Source: Cyrtodaria siliqua (Eukaryota > Mollusca > Bivalvia > Adapedonta > Hiatellidae). From it: 64,000 nucleotides of DNA. The stretch is taken from contig JAWPHD010011446.1 in the NCBI GenBank assembly GCA_037043455.1, positions 19,848 to 83,847 of the forward strand. The letters run 5' to 3'. The notes under the pieces were generated by a model that was not told the DNA's origin, did no database searches, and saw only the letters and a program-made list of their open reading frames with translations. The translations under genes and the position numbers were made by a program. Below are positions 60,901-64,000 of this stretch, one piece after another (the first letter of the stretch is position 1; each line of letters begins with the position of its first letter).

Positions 60901-63645
60901 TGACCCAAAAACAATAGAGTGTAGATGTAATGGTTTCAGAGTTATCGTCCGGAATACGCAATTGTTTACGGATGGATGGACGGACGAACGGACGGACGGA
61001 TGGACAACCCCATACCAATGAATGAAGTTATCAGGAAAAGGTAACTTACCTAACCAAAGTGATGTTTAGGGAAAATAACTAATATGACCTGGGTATTTTT
61101 TGTCCACATATGCCAACAATGCATATGACCCAGTATCAAAGACATAAAGTGAAGCAATTACATAAAGTTAACTGAGGTTAAGTTACCTAACCAAGGTTAA
61201 GTTACATAACCAAGGTTAAGTTGAATGAAAATACAGCAAAAAAAGATCTTGACCTTGGTAATTTTTGTCATTCAGTGATGTCCACCAAACACCAATTAGA
61301 ATATATATGACAAAGTATCATAGGGTGTCCTAAATAGACATTAAAACGGGCCAAGTCCCCGTCGCCAGCAGTAGTGAAGGGTCATGTAAATATGAAAATG
61401 CTATGACAATATTGCAAATTGACGTTTTGTATGTTAACTAAGATGGTTGCACTTATTAGGGATGAAAAATTTGTTTTCATGTTTTGGTAAAATTAACTCC
61501 AAATGAGATTTCAGCCATTTTTGCAGGGGATCTGACATGCCTTTGGGATCATCAAGCCCAATCTTTGTTTCTTTACAGAAGAATATTGCCGGTGCTAGGA
61601 GGCGTGAGAGGTGTTGCACATTACCTCTCATGAACAGACATAATAAAACTGAGTCTGCTACCTTTATCTCTTGTTTGTGTTTGTGACTTCCAAGGGATCC
61701 CCTTTTCACTATTTATTGACATTCACACTAGCGTTTCTTTAGTGCTGTGTGGCGACCATAAGAAGTCGCCCCGACTACAAATCAGTAGTGTTATTACTTA
61801 CTGGTCCTTTGGGATCATCAAGCTCAATCTGTGTGGCTTTAAAGGGAGTACATCATGATTTTTCTAGAAATATCTTAAATTATAAAAATGTTCCAGTTCA
61901 TGATAAAACACTTATATCCATCAAAATATGATGTTGGAACCATATTGTTAAGGTTTAAACTTCGAATACACCATATAGCTAGGACGGAATCGGGCATAAA
62001 ATGCTGAAATTAACCCTGGTGCGTAACCTAGGATAGCACGTATTGCTGTACAGAATGAATTTCCTTGAAACTAAGGGGTCATTTTTAGGATCATTCATTA
62101 TGTTTAGGCGCTTTAAAATAAAAAATATCATTATTTGTCAATTTTAAGTCGGACCCCTTTGAAAAGCCTGATGTACTCCCTTTAAAGTGGAATATCGCTT
62201 AAACCGGTGACCGGAGGCATGAGTATTATACACTCCACATTACCTCTCATGAACAGGGGTGTTCTACTCTTATCTTTTGTTTGTGTTTGTGATTACAAGG
62301 GATCCCCTTTTCAGTATGTAATGAATGTAAACAGGCAACTGGCAATTACTTTACTTAAAGGAATGATAGTATTTTATGGATGTGAATGATTTGTCATGAA
62401 AATTGCTCGGAAATATGAGCCAGAATTTGAACGTTGTATGTTGAGGTTTGTCAGTAACCGGCTGTTACCTCATACAGCCGTCTATGGGAAGTTTAAATGC
62501 GGTCCACAACCTTAATTGAAACTTACAAAGTCCTTGAGAGTTTGGTTCTGGGCAAAGTTAAGCCAAGGAATGGCTTGGACATACTGCCACGCCGCTTCAG
62601 TTGGTACGAACATATTCACGCCATTCGGCTGGGTGATGAGAGATTGGATTGCTGGCGATACGTCATTAATCATTCCGTTGAAATAACTGAAAAGAAACGA
62701 AATAATAAATGATCAAGCAGACATAATGTTTTCTTGTAAGTAATATATCTATCATGCTTTATGTACTTATCAAGCAACACTGTTATTATTCCAAACCTCA
62801 TTAGTATTCTATACTTTACATTATTTGTTTGCAATTGGATGAAACCTAACACAGGACATAGTTTTTAAAAAGTTTGGAGATTACTTGAAACCTTTCTTGC
62901 CCAAACACCATATTTGTTATTCTGCTGGCAAAGGCAATGGTGTACTTCATAATTTGGATGATGATAAAAAATGGTTTATTTAATCGAGAAAAGATGTCTC
63001 ATCTGCTCGCATTGGATAAATGGACTATTCTATGTATCAATTTATTTCACATAAAAAATGATGCTTTTGAGTAAAATTGTATTTAACTTTTCAGAATAAT
63101 ATAAAATGCACAAGTTCTGCTATATAATTATTCTTTCTGATATGTTCATATCAATAGTGTTGAATTACTGTCATGTACTGTATGGCTGACATTGCTCATG
63201 CCTAAAATATTCATTTGGTTGAACATTCCAGTTGACCACTGTGACTGAATATGCATAAAATGAATTACAAGTTTGTAACACTTCATTCGATCCTTCAGTT
63301 TTTAGGTTTGGTCTGGCTGGCTAAAACCATTTATACTGTGTCTTCAGAGTTTGGATTCTCAAAATAGTAATTTATATATATACCTTGTCATTGAGTAGGT
63401 TTAGAAACTCTGTACATATTTTGTAAAATGTGGGTGTTGTTGGTGAGATAGCTCCTTTAAATTTGCCTTACTCCTTTGAGTGTCTCGTGCTACTCATGCT
63501 ACTTACGGAGCATCCTGTGCTATCTGTTCACGTGCAGAGAAGTAGACGAATCCAAACATCTTGTCGATAATATGAATGACTCCATTTTTTGTTGTGATAT
63601 TTCCACGCTCAATCATGGCCGTAACACCTCCACTCTTGACCATTA
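27779..63645 (-). CDS. FAS1 (fasciclin) domain adhesion protein, nine exons, 5' partial
   Basis: Nine minus-strand exons join with correct phase at all eight junctions and give 438 codons including the TAG stop; the start lies beyond the right edge. FAS1 hallmarks recur three times: the N-terminal block FVPTEAAW or TLFVPNGTA and the C-terminal NGVIHIID, TLQYIDAVIGVP and NGVVHIID blocks. Order: end of domain A, full domain B, a 44-residue linker, a QNPYGQ repeat exon, domain C, then a hydrophobic tail. Introns inside the domains keep the same phases (0, then 1), as expected from domain duplication. FAS1 proteins (periostin, TGFBI, midline fasciclin) are secreted or membrane-anchored adhesion proteins; a matrix or cell-surface role is inferred. 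The C-terminal tail suggests membrane attachment. Orthology is not assigned, so no symbol is given. Further small exons may have been missed, especially one for the first helices of domain C. Confidence 0.9.
28195..30065. repeat. About 40-bp minisatellite in the last FAS1 intron
   Basis: Roughly 45 imperfect units built from AAGTTATAACCTGATTCACT followed by AACAACACAATGTGACTA, with AATATGATGTGACTAAG variants and occasional deletions. Units become more degenerate to the right of about 29.6 kb. The minus-strand complement shares CACATTGTTAGTCAGTC with the intron start at 33,030-33,056. Confidence 0.92.
30070..31200. other. Intron sequence, no gene
   Basis: Holds clusters of ACTCGTCC / GGACGAGT motifs in both orientations at about 30290-30360 and 30960-31045, which may mark the ends of an unclassified element of about 750 bp. 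Confidence 0.4.
31200..32480. repeat. Short-period array (CTGACTGACTAACAATAA)
   Basis: About 70 units of roughly 18 bp, mainly AATAACTGACTGACTAAC with internal ACTG slippage. Open frames such as QSVIVSQSVTVSQ are by-products. It shares the GACTGACTAACAA core with the 28.2-30.1 kb array and with the sequence next to the exon donor at 33057. Confidence 0.92.
32640..33007 (+). repeat. Tandem-core element with strong 3' hairpin
   Basis: Two roughly 175-bp units (AAAGGGCCATAACT, GACAGTATGCACAT, GATACTTCCTAGCAAGTTTC), then GGACGGACGGATGGACAAG and a perfect 8-bp stem CCCCCCAC-TTTGC-GTGGGGGG (32984-33004). Confidence 0.88.
33063..33189 (-). CDS. FAS1 gene exon: middle of domain C
   Basis: 127 bp, acceptor TTTGTACAG, donor GTAAGT, phase 0 in, one base out. 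It begins IFRRLLIPNQLIFLEQL and continues to THSGEDLTVRKESDN; SGEDLTV corresponds to the conserved 'TLxGxxL' strand of FAS1. The entry position is equivalent to the start of the 57067-57196 exon in domain B. Just inside the next intron is a GACTGACT-type sequence resembling the long arrays further left. Confidence 0.9.
33340..33475. repeat. 43-bp repeat with CRE-type palindromes
   Basis: Three units, each with TGACGTTGACGTCA followed by ACAATAACGTACAATAAAG. The perfect TGACGTCA octamers are at 33354-33361, 33397-33404 and 33440-33447. It lies within the FAS1 intron between the 34781 and 33063 exons. Confidence 0.9.
33480..33980. other. Intron sequence, no recognised feature
   Basis: No repeat or coding signal seen. 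Confidence 0.35.
33985..34190. repeat. Duplicated GGATGATGCTGGTTGGATGG segment
   Basis: Two tandem related blocks (around 34000-34040 and 34135-34175) with ATGGACCCCGGGGATGATAC and TGGTTGGATGGTTGCATCCG. A third piece, GATGGACCCTGGGGATGATG, lies at 35417-35460. Confidence 0.7.
34781..34908 (-). CDS. FAS1 gene exon: N-terminal part of domain C
   Basis: 128 bp, acceptor ACATAATCAG, donor GTAAGT. The two leading bases complete a Gly codon. It reads GLCGDTVNVCQFTLFVPNG then TAIYNYKMTNLGYKI and ends ERYRF in phase 0. TLFVPNGTA is the first FAS1 motif. Only about a dozen residues precede it, fewer than usual, so the first helices of this domain are either lost or on an unrecognised exon between 34.9 and 40.2 kb. 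Confidence 0.87.
34909..35680. other. Intron sequence with possible unconfirmed exon
   Basis: Open frames on the minus strand at 34975-35100 follow a good acceptor (TTTACCATTCAG), but none reads in phase to a donor before a stop, so no exon is claimed. Confidence 0.35.
35680..36300 (+). pseudogene. Retroelement-like ORF remnant and 3' UTR
   Basis: An 83-codon segment, LGISQPSFYGDVVYKLRKLK followed by RKGYNPLVLQRTACLVIDPS and ending before 35930, looks like real protein decay products. It is followed by a UTR shared with 13100-13240 and ending near AATAAA at about 36292. It looks like the C-terminus of a repeated mollusc retroelement ORF; I could not name the family. Confidence 0.55.
36371..37620 (+). 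repeat. Tandem-core element with complete ends
   Basis: The 5' end ACAAGAGGTCAATGACCTTG holds a perfect IR1 palindrome, followed by AAGCTCTACTGAT. The core has about three roughly 320-bp units (GTAGTCGCTACA, GGCGGCCATCTTGAATTTCC, AACATTCCTGTGAAGTTTCA). The 3' end has a GACAGACGGACG stretch and the hairpin GCTCTGCTGATC-TCT-GATCAGTAGAGC (within 37587-37615) before TAAAAA. Near-identical family members are at 57403-58995 and, partial, 55200-55440. Confidence 0.9.
37725..38060 (+). mobile_element. tRNA-derived SINE
   Basis: The head has GTGTGGCGGATTTGTAACCG and box B-like GGGTTCAATCC. The body includes GGGCAAGACACTTTACCTCG and GAGCACGTTAAAGAACC, a combination familiar from invertebrate SINEs. 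It ends near TAAACAACATTCAATTAATA. Confidence 0.75.
38060..38925. other. Intron sequence, no recognised feature
   Basis: Includes an inverted pair around 38205-38320 (TTTATTAAACGAGTTGGTAA and its loose complement GCTAACTCTTTTAATAAATT), a weak palindrome of unknown origin. Confidence 0.4.
38928..39078. repeat. 31-bp tandem repeat, five copies
   Basis: Unit AAGAACAATTCACCAATTTA followed by ACCGACATAAC. Confidence 0.9.
39700..40215 (+). repeat. Hairpin-terminated element
   Basis: Contains GGTGGCCATCTTGGATGTCG, AGATGGACGGACAAAGAATG, then a GGCGCGACTAAAATGTGTTA triplicate and the terminal TTCAC-TTT-GTGAA hairpin. It ends about 15 bp from the donor of the QNPYGQ exon. It may be two fused elements. 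Confidence 0.6.
40232..40364 (-). CDS. FAS1 gene exon: QNPYGQ repeat linker
   Basis: 133 bp, acceptor TTTTATGTTTTCAG, donor GTGAGT, phase 0 in, one base (G) out. The 44 residues contain four tandem copies of QNPYGQ(Q)(T) followed by a Q/N-rich tail ending QQQVASY. Only Q, N, P, Y, G and T occur in the repeats. Because the phase fits both neighbours it is read as a real exon and not an intronic microsatellite. Gln/Tyr/Gly/Pro repeats are typical of disordered or cross-linkable linkers in matrix and adhesive proteins; that role is inference. Confidence 0.85.
40440..40765 (+). repeat. Core units of the 13.8-14.5 kb element family
   Basis: Two units with CAACTAGGCTTGGTACTGATC and GGAGTTCAGGAAAAATTGTC, direct orientation, without recognisable ends. 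Confidence 0.7.
40830..41069. repeat. About 192-bp tandem duplication, left part
   Basis: TACTTCATTTTTATAGTTGAG, then TATGGTATAAATGAATGTAAT, occurs at about 40841 and 41031. The array is interrupted at 41069 by the 5.2 kb element cluster and resumes at about 46283. Confidence 0.8.
41070..41352 (+). repeat. Tandem-core element, internally deleted copy
   Basis: Starts ACAAGAGGCCCAAGAGGGCC, then TGTGGACGCTCTACTGGC, followed by one core unit and a truncated end before an A-rich tract (41353-41505). Confidence 0.8.
41507..43534 (+). repeat. Complete tandem-core element with 145-bp DR2-bearing units
   Basis: The 5' end ACAAGAGGCCCAAGAGGGCC contains an AGGCCC-AAGA-GGGCCT hairpin, then GCTCTACTGGC. 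About twelve units of 145 bp follow, each with TGACCTAGTGACCTAG, CTTGACCAAGATATAATTAAG and ATGGCCTCTAGAGTGTACAC. The 3' end has GGACGACGGACGACGGAAGA and the hairpin at 43503-43531 (GCTGGCC-CA-TGGCCAG core), then TAAAAA. No coding capacity; chance ORFs reflect the unit length. Confidence 0.92.
43630..44937 (+). repeat. Tandem-core element, about 160-bp units, 5' truncated
   Basis: Eight units with GGCCATAACTCCGCTGTTAC, GGTTTTCGAACTTGTCCGAG and GTCTTAACGAGGCAAAATAT. It ends with a GACGGACGACGG run and hairpin 44905-44933. It is flanked by A-rich spacers on both sides. Confidence 0.9.
45003..46277 (+). repeat. Second copy of the 160-bp-core element, 5' truncated
   Basis: The same core and 3' end as 43630-44937, with hairpin 46246-46274. 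Like that copy it starts directly inside a core unit (AGTTTGGTAA) after an A-rich spacer, suggesting a duplicated unit of element plus spacer. Confidence 0.9.
46278..46460. repeat. About 192-bp tandem duplication, right part
   Basis: Resumes GCAGATATGAACTTTGCAGTC and AATCGGATACGACTTACCCA from 40905-41000 and ends TATAAATGAATGTAATCTG. This shows that everything between 41070 and 46277 was inserted or grew inside the array. Confidence 0.8.
46606..47035 (-). pseudogene. Unidentified coding remnant with DDCGVW motif
   Basis: A minus-strand open frame of about 106 codons ends at TAA 46716. It contains YLRPLAETYLSNEELMEAL, NDVYIVVDSSRQSVRDFADD, CGVWDSISG and KLRGVLREMM. A second frame just downstream (to about 46606) has YCIKKVINKK and LTMHRYYTKL, suggesting a frameshift. 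It lies in a FAS1 intron but shows no FAS1 character. The upstream TTTGTCCATTAG resembles an acceptor in phase 0, yet the frame runs to a stop, so it is more likely a transposon- or retrogene-derived fragment. Function unknown. Confidence 0.45.
47036..47718. other. Intron sequence with a 44-bp duplication
   Basis: GCATATGATGTTAGATGCAT followed by ACACGGAACACTGTGA is present twice in tandem (47216-47300). Nothing else recognised. Confidence 0.5.
47719..47851 (-). CDS. FAS1 gene exon: interdomain linker
   Basis: 133 bp, acceptor TTGTTTTAAG, donor GTGAGT. The first base completes the Leu codon begun in the preceding exon and the exon ends in phase 0. It encodes QTWYDLKMTGLDKYMEDQRY followed by an N/G/F-rich stretch ending NNFGNQW. 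There is no FAS1 motif. It is a linker whose low-complexity end leads into the QNPYGQ exon. Confidence 0.85.
48365..48595. repeat. About 250-bp dispersed repeat, copy 2
   Basis: Direct copy of 24405-24655 (CATACCCCATTAAACCCCTT to ACGCTTTCCCATCGCTTATT). Confidence 0.8.
48600..48950. other. Intron sequence, no recognised feature
   Basis: A 72-codon plus-strand open frame (48731-48949) lacks a known motif and is antisense to the gene. Confidence 0.35.
48960..49205 (+). repeat. Partial tandem-core element (18.0 kb family)
   Basis: Core pieces AAGTTTCATGACCATAGGTC and AAGTTTTATGAAGGGGCATA without ends. Confidence 0.65.
49505..49725 (+). mobile_element. tRNA-derived SINE
   Basis: A tRNA-like head with GTGGTTCAGTGGTAGAGCGC (box A), a GATCGAAAGG anticodon-arm remnant and GGGTTCGATCCTCGCC (box B). 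The body is CTTAGTACTGGTTCTACCCA then GGAAACC, and the tail is A-rich. The anticodon stem is mispaired and the acceptor does not close, so this is not a functional tRNA gene. Confidence 0.8.
49800..50400 (+). repeat. Tandem-core element, 18.0 kb family, with 3' end
   Basis: Three to four units (TTTCATGACCTTAGGTCAAT, GGGGCATTATTCTGCTGAAA), then GGGACGGACAACGATGAACA and the end GTGATCCCTAAGTGTCTGCC. It supplies the empty-site comparison for 18286-18692. Confidence 0.8.
50508..54575. repeat. 42-bp minisatellite adjoining a FAS1 splice donor
   Basis: About 98 units, 42 bp or 40 bp long. Plus-strand unit: AGACTATAAACTTAACGCAG, then ATAGTTTCCAAAATGCAAAATA. Because 42 is divisible by three, runs of 42-bp units stay open on both strands (ETICVKFIVLFCIL and its antisense), but these are not genes. 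The array ends within a few bases of the donor at 54576-54581 and its unit resembles that junction. Confidence 0.95.
54582..54729 (-). CDS. FAS1 gene exon: C-terminal end of domain B
   Basis: 148 bp, acceptor GGCTTATGCAG, donor GTAAGT. It reads TWVNGGNVRAKITRPDVKV, then TTGTLQYIDAVIGVP, a clear second conserved FAS1 block, and ends IYYDDYLL. The donor lies only a few bases from a 4 kb minisatellite whose unit resembles this very exon-intron junction (see findings). Confidence 0.92.
54730..55195. other. Intron sequence, no recognised feature
   Basis: Poly-A/T tracts and no repeat or coding signal. Confidence 0.35.
55200..56583 (+). repeat. Tandem-core element, chimeric, with 3' hairpin
   Basis: The left part matches the 36.4 kb family core (GCAGCCATGTTTAATGTTGA, GTGGCGGCCATCTTCAATTT). 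The rest has units with TTTGATTATTCGACGATAAC and TCCTTCAAGAGGTTTCAGAG. The 3' end is GACGGACGACGGATGAAAAG plus the hairpin at 56553-56580 (CCTGGCC-TT-TGGCCAG). Confidence 0.8.
56655..56915. repeat. About 250-bp dispersed repeat, copy 3, inverted
   Basis: CCTTAATTCCATTAAGCGATG to TGGATGGGGTATGAAAGTTA, the reverse complement of 24405-24655. Confidence 0.8.
57067..57196 (-). CDS. FAS1 gene exon: middle of domain B
   Basis: 130 bp, acceptor TTTTTTGAACAG, phase 0 in, one base (G) out. It begins IVRLCLIRDGSIEVAQLNG and reads to YNDRN. This corresponds to the middle strands of FAS1, the segment that in many family members contains a YH motif, not seen here. The donor is GTTCGT, much weaker than the GTAAGT or GTGAGT of the other exons. 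The phase match on both sides supports the call. Confidence 0.85.
57403..58995 (+). repeat. Tandem-core element, complete, 36.4 kb family
   Basis: The 5' end ACAAGAGGTCAATGACCTTG carries an IR1 at 57409-57421. Four roughly 320-bp units share GTAGTCGCTACAA and GGCGGCCATCTTGAATTTCC. The 3' end is a GACAGACGGACAGACGGACG run and a hairpin at 58963-58991. Confidence 0.92.
58996..59920. other. Intron sequence, no recognised feature
   Basis: Short open frames on both strands around 59290-59620 lack motifs. Confidence 0.35.
59920..61010 (+). repeat. Tandem-core element with IR3 (ERE-type) palindromes
   Basis: About six roughly 120-180 bp units with ATATAAGGTCACAGTGACCT, TGACCTACTGACCCCAAAA and GCAATGTACCTATGAAGTTT. 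The end has GGATGGATGGACGGACGAAC. No terminal hairpin was seen. Confidence 0.85.
61480..61836 (-). repeat. Unclassified repeat, two partial copies
   Basis: TTTGGGATCATCAAGCCCAAT, GTTGCACATTACCTCTCATG and GTGACTTCCAAGGGATCCCC (61545-61710) recur as GGGATCATCAAGCTCAATCT at 61811 and CACATTACCTCTCATGAACA at 62237. The second copy is split by the MITE. Confidence 0.65.
61837..62187. mobile_element. MITE with 19-bp terminal inverted repeats
   Basis: Ends CTTTAAAGGGAGTACATCA and TGATGTACTCCCTTTAAAG are perfectly inverted. TGG flanks both sides (61834-61836 and 62188-62190), a possible 3-bp target duplication. The 351-bp interior is non-coding and matches 25078-25432. Confidence 0.9.
62527..62686 (-). 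CDS. FAS1 gene exon: N-terminal half of domain B
   Basis: 160 bp, acceptor TTTCTTTTCAG, donor GTAAGT. The first base completes the split Pro codon from the previous exon and the exon ends in phase 0. It encodes YFNGMINDVSPAIQSLI, then NGVNMFVPTEAAW, the first conserved FAS1 motif, and ends QTLKDF. The position of the phase-0 intron after this segment matches that in domain C (after ERYRF). Confidence 0.92.
62687..63506. other. Intron sequence, no recognised feature
   Basis: AT-rich; no repeat family recognised. Confidence 0.4.
63507..63645 (-). CDS. FAS1 gene exon: C-terminal end of domain A
   Basis: 139 bp. The acceptor is TATCACAG and the donor GTAAGT. The exon opens with the last two bases of a split codon and ends with two bases of a Pro codon. 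It reads VMVKSGGVTAMIERG, then NITTKNGVIHIIDKMFG, the conserved last strand and helix of a FAS1 domain. About 15 more residues lead into domain B. No convincing upstream exon is visible in 63646-64000, so the rest of domain A and any signal peptide lie outside the window. Confidence 0.9.
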
Positions 63646-64000
63646 CTGTGATAGAACACAATTGCAATATAATAAAACAACTTGTTCTTGCATACCAGAT
63701 ATGGTTATCCGCATTTTACATGGATGATCCGCGTTTTACATGGACGACGGAAAGCCTGATCTTATAGGGGGAAGATTAAAGTCGCATGACGTCATTGTGG
63801 AAATAAATAAGCAAAACAATAGCAGTTAGTTGGCAACATCAATGCACAGAATATGAATGATATGAAAGAAAAAGAATCAATCATGGGTATCCAGCTCAGA
63901 CAGGGAAATTCTAACCCTTGGTTTTACTGTTTTAATCGGAACCTCGGCAGAGCCTTGGTTTCGATAAAAACAATAATACCTCATGTTGAAATTCTAGATC
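63646..64000. other. Intron sequence upstream of the first visible exon
   Basis: Contains a short GATCCGCGTTTTACATGGA duplication near 63705-63745. No further FAS1 exon was recognised. Confidence 0.4.

Overview
This is eukaryotic DNA, most likely from a bivalve mollusc. It is AT-rich, gene-poor and dense with repeats: short coding exons with GT-AG splice signals, decayed retrotransposons, tRNA-derived SINEs, and interspersed elements with tandem cores and hairpin ends of the sort reported from clams, mussels and oysters. That placement is inference from repeat style and was not confirmed by any search.

One host gene can be reconstructed. It lies on the minus strand, enters from beyond the right edge and ends at a TAG at 27779. 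Nine exons (63507-63645, 62527-62686, 57067-57196, 54582-54729, 47719-47851, 40232-40364, 34781-34908, 33063-33189, 27779-27996) join with matching reading phase at all eight junctions to give 438 codons including the stop. The product is a fasciclin (FAS1) adhesion protein: the end of one FAS1 domain, a complete second, a linker, a Q/N/P/Y/G-rich repeat exon, a third FAS1 domain and a hydrophobic C-terminal tail. The introns are swollen by repeats. Two of them carry long minisatellites that resemble the sequence at the adjacent splice donor; the 4 kb array at 50.5-54.6 kb looks like an amplified copy of an exon-intron junction.

The left part (1-27.7 kb) lies downstream of that gene and holds no recognisable host gene. 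It contains a decayed LINE inserted in a 43-bp satellite (0.4-4.2 kb), a LINE 3' end with a target-site duplication (5.6-6.05 kb), a decayed tyrosine-recombinase (DIRS/Ngaro-type) retrotransposon with gag, RT, RNase H and recombinase plus an SGNH-hydrolase ORF (about 6.9-12.9 kb), MITE-like elements with terminal inverted repeats, SINEs and several tandem arrays.

Within and around the FAS1 introns are many copies of non-autonomous element families that share one plan: a tandem 140-190 bp core, a GACGGACG-rich stretch, and a GC-rich hairpin just before the 3' end. This resembles Helitron/Helentron-derived bivalve elements. Several carry perfect nuclear-receptor-type sites (DR2, IR1, IR3), which is the most interesting regulatory signal here.
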